Source: Thiocapsa sp.
GTDB lineage: Bacteria > Pseudomonadota > Gammaproteobacteria > Chromatiales > Chromatiaceae
Length of the DNA: 41,018 nt
Assembly (NCBI RefSeq): GCF_022340925.1
Contig: NZ_JAJDNA010000042.1
Coordinates: 109,612 to 150,629 of the forward strand
Reading direction: 5' to 3'
Part shown: piece by piece, positions 32,026-40,480 of the stretch
Layout of the letters: the number at the start of each line of letters is the position of its first letter
How positions within the stretch are numbered: position 1 is the first letter of the stretch
The notes under the pieces: model-generated
Database searches by the model: none
Told to the model about the DNA's origin: nothing
Seen by the model: the letters and a program-made list of their open reading frames with translations, nothing else
Made by a program: the position numbers and the translations under genes

Positions 32026-33198
32026 ATGTCCGATCCGGCCGGAAGTCTCGACATTCACCTGCGGCGAAGCGCCAGTGGGCTCGTCTGCGCCATCGGCTCG
32101 ACACGCCCGATCGGCGCCGCATCCGCTTTCATCGGCCTCTCTCCCGCTGAGGCGGCTGAACGCCTGCCGCTGTTGTACGCGATCTGCGCGCGCGCGCAGG
32201 CCGGGGCGTGCGCGTGCGCCTTGGAGCAGGCACAGGGCGTTGTCCCCAGCGCCACCACCAGGATTCGCCGTCAGGCCGCGATTGCCGCCGAGACGATCCG
32301 TGAACATCTCTGGCGCATTCTACTCGACTGGCCCGCGCTGCTCGGCGAGACGCCGGACCGCTCGGGTATGGCCGCCGTCCTGGGCCTTTCGAACCGCGTG
32401 CTCGGCCTTTTGGATCCCGCGGGCGACCTCTTCGAGCCGGGTGCGGAATCGGCCGCCGCCTCTCCGCAGCTCGGCGCGCTTGTCGCCGATCTCACGGAGC
32501 TGCTCACTCGGCGAATCTATGGCGCGTCCCCCGAGTCCTGGTTAAGCGAGGTCGCGGAGGCCTCGGCCTTCGAGCGCTGGTGCCGTGTCAGCGACACCCG
32601 AGCCGCGCGACTCCTGCGATCCCTGCTTGATTCAGGCGAGGCATCACTCGGTCAAACCCCGGTCGCCCCTCTGCCGGGCATGCCCGACGAGGAGCTGATC
32701 TCATGTCTCAGCGGCAGCGCGGCGGCTGATTTCATTGCCCGGCCGACTTGGCGCGGTCATCCCTGCGAGACCAGCCCTTTCACCCGCCGGCTCGCCATGC
32801 CGTTGATCGCGTCGCTGGTCGAGCGACATGGACCTGGCCTGCTCCCGCGTCTGGCTGCCCAGCTGGTCGAGGTGGCGGTCCGCCTGCGACGTCTCACCCC
32901 GGACCCCGCTGGTCCCGACCCCGATCCGCCCGCGCGACCCGCGGGTGCCGCCGGCCTTGGTCTGGGCCGTGCGCCCGCTGCGCGCGGGCAGCTGGTCCAC
33001 CTGGTCAGGGTCGATGGCGGGCGGGTCCGGGACTACCGGATCCTGGCGCCGACCGAGTGGAATTTTCACCCCCGAGGCCTGGTCGCGCAGGGCCTGGTGG
33101 CCTTGTCGGGCAGTTCGGATACGGCGCTGCGACGCCAGGCCGAGCTTTTGATCACCGCCATCGATCCCTGCGTTGCGTTCGCGCTGACGCTGTCCTAG
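32026..33198 (+). CDS. hupK: HupK/HoxV-type hydrogenase assembly protein (large-subunit-like)
   Basis: A 390-residue protein that is a degenerate relative of the [NiFe]-hydrogenase large subunit. Residues 50-66 (LYAICARAQAGACAC) stand where the N-terminal CxxC ligand motif would be. The C-terminal part keeps the large-subunit pattern RGQLVHLVRVDGGRVRDYRI, PTEWNFHPRG and ends DPCVAF, a remnant of DPCxxCxxH with a single cysteine (Cys382). HupK/HoxV is thought to hold the Fe(CN)2CO unit before transfer to the large subunit; in Thiocapsa roseopersicina HupK is needed for the membrane-bound but not the soluble hydrogenase. ATG 32026 fits the family start; the ribosome binding site (GGAG) is 12 bases away. 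Followed by hypC after 38 bp. Confidence 0.87.
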   Translation: MSDPAGSLDIHLRRSASGLVCAIGSTRPIGAASAFIGLSPAEAAERLPLLYAICARAQAGACACALEQAQGVVPSATTRIRRQAAIAAETIREHLWRILLDWPALLGETPDRSGMAAVLGLSNRVLGLLDPAGDLFEPGAESAAASPQLGALVADLTELLTRRIYGASPESWLSEVAEASAFERWCRVSDTRAARLLRSLLDSGEASLGQTPVAPLPGMPDEELISCLSGSAAADFIARPTWRGHPCETSPFTRRLAMPLIASLVERHGPGLLPRLAAQLVEVAVRLRRLTPDPAGPDPDPPARPAGAAGLGLGRAPAARGQLVHLVRVDGGRVRDYRILAPTEWNFHPRGLVAQGLVALSGSSDTALRRQAELLITAIDPCVAFALTLS

Positions 33199-33236
33199 TC
33201 TCCGCCGATGGACGCGCCATCTCTACGAGGTCCCCT

Positions 33237-33521
33237 ATGTGTCTAGCCATCCCAGCCCGCATCACCGCCATCGATGTGGCCGCCGACACCGCCAAGGTCG
33301 CGCTTGGCGGCGTGAGTAAGGATGTCTCCTTGGCCCTGGTCGAGGGCGCTGCAGTGGGCGACTACGTCCTGGTGCACGTGGGGTACGCCCTCAACAAGAT
33401 CAGCGAGGAGGAAGCCGAGCGTACCCTTCGAATCATCGGCGAGATGGGTCTGCTCGAGCCGGCGCAGGATACCGGCCTCTCTGAGATGGCGCCTGCCTCG
33501 GGGACCGGAGGTCGCTCGTGA
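33237..33521 (+). CDS. hypC: Hydrogenase maturation chaperone HypC
   Basis: A 94-residue protein beginning MCLAIPARITAID; the invariant Cys2 binds the iron of the Fe(CN)2CO unit and a conserved histidine follows in DYVLVHVGYAL. HypC works with HypD as the scaffold for iron ligand assembly, then escorts the cofactor to the hydrogenase large subunit. Its C-terminus is somewhat longer than usual (Gly/Ser-rich). GAGG stands upstream of ATG 33237, and the stop overlaps hypD (GTGA). Confidence 0.96.
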   Translation: MCLAIPARITAIDVAADTAKVALGGVSKDVSLALVEGAAVGDYVLVHVGYALNKISEEEAERTLRIIGEMGLLEPAQDTGLSEMAPASGTGGRS

Positions 33522-34657
33522 GGTACATCGACGAGTTTCGCGATCAGCGGCTCGCCCGCCGGCTTGCGAAGACCATCGCCGCCGAGGCCCAGCCAAGCCG
33601 CGAATACCGGCTGATGGAGTTCTGCGGCGGCCATACCCATGCGATCTTCCGCTATGGCGTGCAGCACCTCATGCCGCCGAACGTGCGCTTCGTCCATGGT
33701 CCGGGCTGCCCGGTCTGTGTTCTGCCGATGGCATGCATCGACCAGGCGATTGCGCTCGCCACCCAGCACCCGGTCACGCTCTGCACCTATGGCGACCTGA
33801 TGCGCGTTCCGGCCAGCGAGCGCAAGACCCTGCTCAAGGCCAAGGCCGAGGGTGCGGACATTCGCATGGTCTACTCCACGCAGGATGTCCTGCGGATTGC
33901 GCGTCACCAGCCGCACCGCCAGGTCGTGTTCTTCGCAATCGGCTTCGAGACCACCACGCCGCCCACCGCCGTCGCCGTCAAGGTGGCACGGAGCGAAGGG
34001 CTCGATAATTTCTCGGTCTTCTGCAACCATGTTCTGACCCCGCCGGCGCTCAGGACCATCCTGAGTGCCGCCGGACCCCGGGGAGCTCGGCTCGACGGCA
34101 TCCTCGGCCCCTCTCATGTCAGCACGCTCATCGGCAGCCGCCCGTACTGGTTCGTTGCACAGGAGTTCGGCATCCCCGTCGTCATCGCCGGCTTCGAGCC
34201 CCTGGACGTCATGCAGTCCGCCTTGATGCTGGTGAGACAGCTCAACGAGGGTCGTTGCGAGGTCGAGAACCAATACACCCGCGCCGTGACCGAGGCGGGT
34301 AATCGCAAGGCGCAAGCGCTGATGGACGAGGTCTTCCAAGTGCGTGCGCGCTTCGAGTGGCGGGGGCTCGGCATCCTCCCGGACAGCGCCCTGACCCTGG
34401 GTGAGGCCTATGCGGACCTGGATGCCGAGCGGCGTTTCCCGACCCAGGTCGCCGCGGCCAGGGAGGTGAGGGGCTGCGAGTGCCCGGCGATCCTGCGCGG
34501 CGTCAAGCAACCGACGGACTGCAGGCTCTTCGGCAACCCCTGCACGCCCGAGAACCCCATGGGCTCCTGTATGGTGTCGTCCGAGGGGGCTTGTGCGGCC
34601 TATTGGAGCTACGGGCGGCTGAGGGAGCCGGCGCGGGCCGGGGCGGCGACGGGATGA
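33518..34657 (+). CDS. hypD: Hydrogenase maturation factor HypD
   Basis: A 379-residue [4Fe-4S] protein that, with HypC, carries the iron to which HypE adds cyanide. All signature elements are present: MEFCGGHTHAIFRYG with Cys36, HGPGCPVCVLP with Cys64 and Cys67, the FETTTPPTA loop, and a C-terminal cysteine set (CECPAILRG, CRLFGNPC, GSCMVSSEGAC) for the cluster. The GTG start at 33518 overlaps the hypC stop and its own stop overlaps hypE (ATGA), so the three are translationally coupled. Confidence 0.97.
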   Translation: MRYIDEFRDQRLARRLAKTIAAEAQPSREYRLMEFCGGHTHAIFRYGVQHLMPPNVRFVHGPGCPVCVLPMACIDQAIALATQHPVTLCTYGDLMRVPASERKTLLKAKAEGADIRMVYSTQDVLRIARHQPHRQVVFFAIGFETTTPPTAVAVKVARSEGLDNFSVFCNHVLTPPALRTILSAAGPRGARLDGILGPSHVSTLIGSRPYWFVAQEFGIPVVIAGFEPLDVMQSALMLVRQLNEGRCEVENQYTRAVTEAGNRKAQALMDEVFQVRARFEWRGLGILPDSALTLGEAYADLDAERRFPTQVAAAREVRGCECPAILRGVKQPTDCRLFGNPCTPENPMGSCMVSSEGACAAYWSYGRLREPARAGAATG

Positions 34658-35700
34658 CGTCCGAACGGCGCTTCCCCGTCCGGCTCGATGTCAGGAACGG
34701 CGCCGTCGACATGAGTCACGGCTCCGGCGGGCGCGCCATGGCGCAACTCATCGGCGAGCTCTTTCGACGCTATCTCGACAACGCGCTGCTCGCCCAAGGA
34801 AACGACCAGGCGCTCTTTGCCCCGCCCCCGGGACGTCTGGTCATGAGCACCGACGGGCACGTCATCTCGCCACTCTTCTTCCCGGGCGGTGACATCGGTT
34901 CGCTCGCGGTGCACGGCACGGTCAACGACGTCGCCATGGCCGGTGCGCGCCCGCTCTATCTGGCCGCCGGCTTTATTCTCGAGGAGGGTTTTCCGCTCGC
35001 CGAGCTGGCCCGCATCGTCGAGAGCATGGCCAATGCCGCCAACGCGGCCGGCGTGCCGGTCGTCGCGGGCGACACCAAGGTCGTGGAGCGCGGCAAGGGT
35101 GACGGCGTCTTCATCACCACGACCGGGATCGGTGTGGTCCCGGAAGGCATCCTGATCTCCGGGGACCGGGCCGAGCCGGGGGACGCCATCCTTGTGAGCG
35201 GCAGCATCGGAGACCATGGTGTCGCCATCCTGTCCAAGCGAGAGAACCTCGGCTTCGAGACCGAGATCCACTCCGACAGCGCCGCCCTCCACGGGTTGGT
35301 CGCCGCCATGGTCGAGGCCGTCGGCGAGATCCATTGTCTTCGTGACCCGACCCGCGGCGGCCTGGCCACCACGCTCAACGAGCTGGCGCAGCAATCCGGG
35401 GTCGGCATGCAGATCCGCGAGGATGCCATCCCGCTCCGCCCGGAGGTGGCGGCCGCCTGCGAGCTGCTCGGGCTCGACCCGCTGTACGTCGCCAATGAGG
35501 GAAAGCTGATCGGCATCTGCCCGCCCGACCGAGCCGACGACCTGCTCGCTGCCATGCGCGCCCATCCGCTCGGCGCCGACTCTGCGATCATCGGAGAGGT
35601 GGTCGAGGATCCCCATCGATTCGTGCAGATGGAGACCCGATTCGGCGGCAGCCGGATCGTCGACTGGCTCGCCGGCGAGCAGCTGCCCCGGATCTGTTAA
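34654..35700 (+). CDS. hypE: Carbamoyl dehydratase HypE
   Basis: A 348-residue enzyme of the PurM/SelD fold. It dehydrates a thiocarboxamide on its C-terminal cysteine to thiocyanate, the source of the cyanide ligands. The C-terminus is QLPRIC, the exact PRIC tail that accepts the carbamoyl group from HypF. ATP-binding features are seen in DMSHGSGGRAM, STDGHVISPLFFPGGDIG, GTVNDVAMAGA and DPTRGGLATTLNELA. hypF, hypA and hypB are not in the window. Last gene of the maturation operon; the next gene starts 25 bp downstream. Confidence 0.97.
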   Translation: MTSERRFPVRLDVRNGAVDMSHGSGGRAMAQLIGELFRRYLDNALLAQGNDQALFAPPPGRLVMSTDGHVISPLFFPGGDIGSLAVHGTVNDVAMAGARPLYLAAGFILEEGFPLAELARIVESMANAANAAGVPVVAGDTKVVERGKGDGVFITTTGIGVVPEGILISGDRAEPGDAILVSGSIGDHGVAILSKRENLGFETEIHSDSAALHGLVAAMVEAVGEIHCLRDPTRGGLATTLNELAQQSGVGMQIREDAIPLRPEVAAACELLGLDPLYVANEGKLIGICPPDRADDLLAAMRAHPLGADSAIIGEVVEDPHRFVQMETRFGGSRIVDWLAGEQLPRIC

Positions 35701-35725
35701 GGTTCGCCGCCCAGGGGAGTCCCGC

Positions 35726-36169
35726 GTGATCGACATGAGCTGGGTCGGGGGCCATCAAGTCTGGCTCCTCTCATTGGCCGGCCTCTCGGTGCTGACCTTC
35801 TTCGGATCCCTGATCGCCCTTCCGTTCCTGCTCGCGCGGATCCCGGAAGACTACTTCGTCGACCCAGAGCGCCATGCCAGCCGATTGAGGCGCTTGCACC
35901 CCATGGTCTACGTGACCGTGCGGGCGCTGAAGAACCTGCTCGGGTGGATCCTGGTCCTCGCGGGCGTCCTGATGCTGGTGCTCCCCGGCCAAGGGATCCT
36001 GACCATCATCATGGGACTCGTCCTGAGCGATTTTCCGGGCAAGTTCGCGCTCGAACGCCGCTTGGCCAGCAAACCGCGGATCCTTGGCGCGATCAACTGG
36101 ATCCGCAGACGCAGCGGCCGGCGTCCGCTGCTTCCCCCGCGGATGCCGATGGGCGAGGGCGGTCATTGA
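35726..36169 (+). CDS. Small membrane protein with PGPGW-like segment
   Basis: A 147-residue membrane protein. Hydrophobic segments at about 13-38 and 70-100 flank a basic loop; the second holds LVLAGVLMLVLPGQGILTIIMGLVLSDFP pattern residues that match the PGPGW family of uncharacterised transmembrane proteins. The C-terminus is strongly basic (RRRSGRRPLLPPR) and cytosolic. GTG 35726 has AGGGGAG six bases upstream. It lies 25 bp after hypE and could be co-transcribed, but nothing ties it to hydrogenase assembly. Confidence 0.75.
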   Translation: MIDMSWVGGHQVWLLSLAGLSVLTFFGSLIALPFLLARIPEDYFVDPERHASRLRRLHPMVYVTVRALKNLLGWILVLAGVLMLVLPGQGILTIIMGLVLSDFPGKFALERRLASKPRILGAINWIRRRSGRRPLLPPRMPMGEGGH

Positions 36170-36367
36170 GGGCGTGCTTTCGGGCGGCCCGGTCTTTCGA
36201 TCGCCTTAGGGAGGGGTTTGGGCCGGGGTGCGCCGACCCAGGCTGGATATCGCAGCCCTTCCTCGGGCGATGTCGCTGGAGGGCGGGGTCGAGGGTCGGC
36301 TTCCGCTCGTCCATTGCGGCCACTCGGGTTTGGCAAGGAGCCTCGCAGGAGGTATCGTTCCGTCGCC

Positions 36368-37285
36368 ATGGAGATCCTCGCGCGCGCCATCGACCTCAGC
36401 CGCCGGTTCGGGCGCTATCCGGCGCTGTCCGGACTCGACTTCGAGCTGCGGCAGGGCGAGGTCCTGGGTCTGCTCGGTCCCAACGGGGCCGGAAAGACCA
36501 CCTGTCTGCGGCTCCTCAGCGGCGGCCTCCATCCCAGCCGCGGCAAGATCGAGATCCTCGGGATCGATCTGAGCCGCCGTCCGGTCGCGGCCAAGCGTCA
36601 TCTGGGCTATCTCCCCGAGCGTCCGCCCCTCTATCCGGAGCTGCGCGTCGACGAATACCTGCGCCACTGCGCCCGGCTGCATCGGGTTCCGCGCAGAGGC
36701 GTGAAGGAGGCGGTGGCGGAGGCCAAACGGCGCTGTGGGCTGGACGGGGTCGGGCGCCAGCTGATCGCCAAGCTCTCCAAGGGCTTTCGCCAGCGTCTCG
36801 GGATCGCCCAGGCAATCCTGCATCGCCCGCGGCTGCTGATCCTGGACGAGCCCACCGAGGGGCTCGACCCGGTCCAGACCCGCGAGGTCCGCGCCCTCAT
36901 CCGCGAGCTGTCGAAGGACTCTGGCATCATCCTCTCGAGCCACGTCCTGCCGGAGGTCCAGGCCGTCTGTGACCGTGTCCTGGTCCTGCACCATGGCCGT
37001 CTGCTGCGCAGCGAGCACCTGTCGGCCGCACCTCGAGCCGGTCTTTGTCGTGTGCGAGTCGCCGGGGCCGTTGACCCGGGGCAGATGGCGCGCCTGCCCT
37101 GCGTCGAGGCCGCGATCGCGCTGGGCGAAGGTCGCTACCGCATGATCCTGACCGAAGGCGCCACCTCTGGCGATCTCGCGCGTCAGATCGTGGGTGCCGG
37201 GCTGGAGCTGCATGAGCTCGGCCCCGAGCGTCCCGACCTCGAGCGGGTGTTCTTCGACCTCATCGGCGCGGGGGATCCGGCATGA
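36368..37285 (+). CDS. ABC transporter ATP-binding protein, GldA-like
   Basis: A 305-residue ATPase. Walker A GPNGAGKTT (37-45), signature LSKGFRQRLG (136-145; the K-G-F form typical of GldA and related ABC-2 exporters), Walker B LLILDEPTEGLDP (156-168) and the H-loop in ILSSHVLPEV. A C-terminal domain of about 80 residues follows, as in drug/lipid-type ABC-2 ATPases. It energises the permease encoded immediately downstream (4-bp overlap). ATG 36368 is 15 bases from the nearest GGAGG, so the start is a little uncertain. The 198 bp upstream shows no clear promoter. Confidence 0.92.
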   Translation: MEILARAIDLSRRFGRYPALSGLDFELRQGEVLGLLGPNGAGKTTCLRLLSGGLHPSRGKIEILGIDLSRRPVAAKRHLGYLPERPPLYPELRVDEYLRHCARLHRVPRRGVKEAVAEAKRRCGLDGVGRQLIAKLSKGFRQRLGIAQAILHRPRLLILDEPTEGLDPVQTREVRALIRELSKDSGIILSSHVLPEVQAVCDRVLVLHHGRLLRSEHLSAAPRAGLCRVRVAGAVDPGQMARLPCVEAAIALGEGRYRMILTEGATSGDLARQIVGAGLELHELGPERPDLERVFFDLIGAGDPA

Positions 37286-38019
37286 TCGGGATCATCGCCG
37301 GGCGCGAGGTGCGCAGCGCCCTCGTCACGCCGCTACCCTGGATCCTCCTCGGGGGCGGCCAGGTCGTCCTGTCCTGGATCTTTCTCAAGGTCGTCGATGA
37401 CTTCGCGGGCCTGGAGGCCGATGAGCGGGTGGCAAGCCTGACGCTGGAGCTGACGCTCAATCTCTTCGGGTTCGCGGCGGTGATCCTGATGCTGGCGGCG
37501 CCCTTGATGGCGATGCGGATGCTCAGCGGCGAGCTCCGCGACGGTAGCTTCGAGCTGGTCGCCGCGGCCCCGGTGCGGATCGGCCAACTGGTGATCGGCA
37601 AGTACCTGGCGCTGGTTGGCCTGATGACACCGCTTTGCCTCCTGCCGATCCTCAACCTGGCTTGGATAGCGGGCATTGCCGACCTGGATCCCGGTCAGGT
37701 CGCAGCAGCGACCCTGGGCCTTTGGCTCGCCGGCCTGATGTTCTGCTCGGTCGGACTCTATGCGTCGAGTCTGAGCACCCAGCCGGGTGCGTCCGTGCTC
37801 GTCGCCTTCTCGATCCTGCTGGTCTTCTCCATCATCGGCCGTGCCGAATCGCTCGCCACACCGGGACTCTCCCTGTTCGGCTGGCTGTCCTGGAACGAGC
37901 ACCTGTTCTGGTTCCTGGCCGGGGCCGTGCGCGCGAGCGACATCGCCTACTTTCTGTCCTTTGCTGGCGTATTTCTGGCCCTGAGCCATCGTCGGCTGTC
38001 CAACCGGTATCTGCAGTGA
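37282..38019 (+). CDS. ABC-2 type permease, GldF-like
   Basis: A 245-residue membrane protein with about six helices and the pattern GREVRSALVTPLPWILLG at the start and MRMLSGELRDGSFELVAAAPV after helix 2, the coupling region of this permease family. It overlaps the ATPase gene (ATGA) and the GldG-like gene (GTGA). In Bacteroidota the homologues GldA, GldF and GldG were linked to gliding; in proteobacteria the same set is widespread without gliding and its cargo is unknown. Confidence 0.9.
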   Translation: MIGIIAGREVRSALVTPLPWILLGGGQVVLSWIFLKVVDDFAGLEADERVASLTLELTLNLFGFAAVILMLAAPLMAMRMLSGELRDGSFELVAAAPVRIGQLVIGKYLALVGLMTPLCLLPILNLAWIAGIADLDPGQVAAATLGLWLAGLMFCSVGLYASSLSTQPGASVLVAFSILLVFSIIGRAESLATPGLSLFGWLSWNEHLFWFLAGAVRASDIAYFLSFAGVFLALSHRRLSNRYLQ

Positions 38020-39389
38020 GAGAGACGAGGTCAGGCACACTGGACCAGCTTGGTGGGATCAACCGGGCGATCGCGGACGGGCTGTTTCTGGTCCTGCTCC
38101 TCGCCGTCGTCGTCGCCGGCGGCTGGCTGATCGCCCGCCATGACCGTTACTGGGACTGGACGGCGGCGCGCAGCAACAGCCTCACCGCCGAGAGCCTGGC
38201 GATCCTCGCGACGCTCGACGGATCCTTGCGGGCAACCCTGTTTGCCGACCCCGCAAGCCCCCTCGGCAAGGGCATCGAGCGACTCCTGATGCGCTACCGG
38301 CAGGCCCTGCCAGGTCTGGAGATCGGCTTCGTCGACCCGCAGCTCTTTCCAGAGCGTGCACGGGAGGCAGGCGTCACCATGGCCGGTCAGGTCGTCTTGG
38401 ACTACCGTGGGCGCCGCGAGACCCTCGCCTCGATCAGCGAGCGCTCGATCAGCGCCGCCCTGTCGCGGCTGGGAGCCAGTCGCATCCCATGGGTCGCAGC
38501 GATCGAGGGTCACGGTGAGCGTGCGATCCAGGGGGAGGGGGGCACGGACCTCGGGGACCTTGGCGCCGAGCTCGCCGAAAGGGGGTTTTTGGCCCGCCCG
38601 CTCGATCTGGGCCGTGTGGCCGAGGTGCCGCTGAACACCCGGATCGTCGTCGTCTCCACCCCCCGCATCCCGCTTTTCCCGGGGGTGGTCGAGCGCCTCA
38701 TCCAGTATGTCGAGCGCGGGGGCAACCTGCTGTGGCTCTTGGACCCGGGCCCGCTGAACGGGCTCGAGCCGTTGGTCGAGCATCTGGGACTGACCATCCT
38801 GCCCGGGACCGTGGTCGACGCGGACGCGGCCGCCCTGGGCGTCGCCACGCCGTCCGTGGCGGTGATCGCCTCCTACCCGGACCACCCCTTGGCCGACGGT
38901 CTGGAGGCCGCGTCCGTGCTGCCGGGCAGCCTTGCCTTCGACACCGAGCTGGCCCCTGGGTGGACCCTGGAGAGCTATTTGACCACGGGCCCACGGAGCT
39001 GGAACGAGACCGGCCGTCTGGACGGCCTGATCGAGCGCGACGAGGTCGTCGGCGAGCGGCCCGGGCCCCTTCCGGTGGTCATGGCCCTGACGCGTCCGAT
39101 CCCGGGAGAGGGTCGCGAGCAGCGCGTGATCTTGGTCGGCGATGGTGACTTCATCAGCAACGCCCACATCGGTGCTTACGGCAATCGGGCGCTCGGGCTC
39201 AACCTGATCGCATGGCTGAGCGCCCCGGGCGAGCTGGCCGAGCTGCCGCCGGCACCGGGCGAACCCGAGGCGCTCGTCCTCGACGAGCGCCAACGTCTCA
39301 CGATCGGCCTCGGGTCGCTGGTCGTGGTGCCGGCGATCTTCCTGGCGATCGGCCTCGTGATGCGCTGGTTGCGCTGGAGACACCCGTGA
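38016..39389 (+). CDS. GldG-like ABC-associated membrane protein
   Basis: A 457-residue protein with an N-terminal helix (about 21-42, GLFLVLLLAVVVAGGWLIA), a large periplasmic domain and a C-terminal helix (about 433-453). The periplasmic part carries the GldG/IFT52-like pattern: RSNSLTAESLAIL and WVAAIEGHGERAI, RIVVVSTPRIPLF, LLWLLDPGPLNGL. It is the usual third partner of the GldA/GldF-type ABC pair. The start is GTG 38016, overlapping the permease stop (GTGA). Its stop overlaps the next gene in the same way. Confidence 0.88.
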   Translation: MRETRSGTLDQLGGINRAIADGLFLVLLLAVVVAGGWLIARHDRYWDWTAARSNSLTAESLAILATLDGSLRATLFADPASPLGKGIERLLMRYRQALPGLEIGFVDPQLFPERAREAGVTMAGQVVLDYRGRRETLASISERSISAALSRLGASRIPWVAAIEGHGERAIQGEGGTDLGDLGAELAERGFLARPLDLGRVAEVPLNTRIVVVSTPRIPLFPGVVERLIQYVERGGNLLWLLDPGPLNGLEPLVEHLGLTILPGTVVDADAAALGVATPSVAVIASYPDHPLADGLEAASVLPGSLAFDTELAPGWTLESYLTTGPRSWNETGRLDGLIERDEVVGERPGPLPVVMALTRPIPGEGREQRVILVGDGDFISNAHIGAYGNRALGLNLIAWLSAPGELAELPPAPGEPEALVLDERQRLTIGLGSLVVVPAIFLAIGLVMRWLRWRHP

Positions 39390-40480
39390 GATCCCGCTGG
39401 ATTCTGAACCTGGTGCTCCTGCTGACCGTCTTCCTGCTCGGCTGGGCGATCCGGCTCGAGCTCGCCGCGACGCGGATCCCTCCCACCCTGGGCGGGGACG
39501 ACACGTCCGAGCCGTACCTGATCGAGATCGCGCGCGCGGGCGAGCCGGACATTGAGCTGGAGCGCCTGCTCTCCGGATGGCGAATGCGCAGCCCCTGGGA
39601 CGTGGACGCAGACCCGGACCGTGTTGCGGCCCTGCTGGCGCTGCGCGAGGCGCCGGTCCTGCGGAGCATGCCGGCGCGGGCGGCTGCCCTCGATGAGCTC
39701 GGTCTGGACCCGGTCAGCCTGCGCCTGCGTCTTGATGCCAGGGATTTCGTCTTCGGTGGGACCGACCCGGTCTCGCAATTGCGCTATGTGGGCAGCGAGC
39801 AGCTGGTGCACCTGATCGAGGACCGCTTCCAGCATCTTCTGATCGCGCCCCCGATCGACTATGTGGCGCCCACCCCCCTGCCGCGCGGATTGGATCCCGC
39901 GTTCGGTCTGCTCGATGACGTTCCGCTGAGCGGTGACACCCTATCGCGGCTTGGGGCCTTGGTGGCGGAGCGCGTCGAGCCGGCGGCCGATGCGCTCACC
40001 GGCTCGACGCTCGAGCTGAGAACGATGGAAGGCACTCGGCTTCGCTACCTGGTTTCCGAAGACGGCCGGCGCTGGAGTCGTCCGGATCTCGGCCTGACCT
40101 ATGTGCTCCCGCAGGCACCCGCGCTCGTCGAGGACCCGGACGCGATCGACCCCACCCCCGCCGAGACGCTCCCTCATCCGGATGCGGCACCTGGCGTTGC
40201 CGACGAGACGCAGGGGTGGCTCGATGCTGCCGGCGAGGGCCCCGACTCGGCCGCCCCCCTGGATCCGGATGCCCCCATGGGCCAGCTGATCGACCCGGAG
40301 GCCCCGCTGTCGGGCGAGCTTCCGCTGGGTCCGGCGCCCGAGGTCCGGCTGCGTCCGTTCGATGTCCTTCCGGCGGCCCCCCCTGAGTCCGATCACGATC
40401 CGTTCGAGGCAGGGCCGGAGAGGGAGCCGCCGGAGGGCTTCGGTCTCGATCCCTTTGCGCCGGATCCTGACGTCCCCTGA
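39386..40480 (+). CDS. DUF4340-like protein of the GldFG-type operon
   Basis: A 364-residue protein with an N-terminal anchor (about 6-22) and a periplasmic domain that occupies the position of the DUF4340 gene in such operons. The segments [18 protein letters not shown] and DEFGL-like [17 protein letters not shown], and [12 protein letters not shown], match DUF4340 repeats. From about residue 245 it turns into an Asp/Pro/Glu/Ala-rich low-complexity tail with repeated DP pairs, unlike the rest. GTG 39386 overlaps the gldG-like stop; the TGA overlaps mutM's ATG by one base. Confidence 0.75.
   Translation: MRSRWILNLVLLLTVFLLGWAIRLELAATRIPPTLGGDDTSEPYLIEIARAGEPDIELERLLSGWRMRSPWDVDADPDRVAALLALREAPVLRSMPARAAALDELGLDPVSLRLRLDARDFVFGGTDPVSQLRYVGSEQLVHLIEDRFQHLLIAPPIDYVAPTPLPRGLDPAFGLLDDVPLSGDTLSRLGALVAERVEPAADALTGSTLELRTMEGTRLRYLVSEDGRRWSRPDLGLTYVLPQAPALVEDPDAIDPTPAETLPHPDAAPGVADETQGWLDAAGEGPDSAAPLDPDAPMGQLIDPEAPLSGELPLGPAPEVRLRPFDVLPAAPPESDHDPFEAGPEREPPEGFGLDPFAPDPDVP

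Noticed and set aside
35726..36169. The membrane gene after hypE as a hydrogenase-specific protease or cytochrome
   Set aside because: It has no conserved Asp/His nickel-protease motif and no heme-binding histidine pattern; the PGPGW-like segment fits better.
36368..40480. Evidence for gliding motility
   Set aside because: Only the GldA/F/G-like ABC set is present; this set is common in non-gliding proteobacteria and no other gliding gene is visible.
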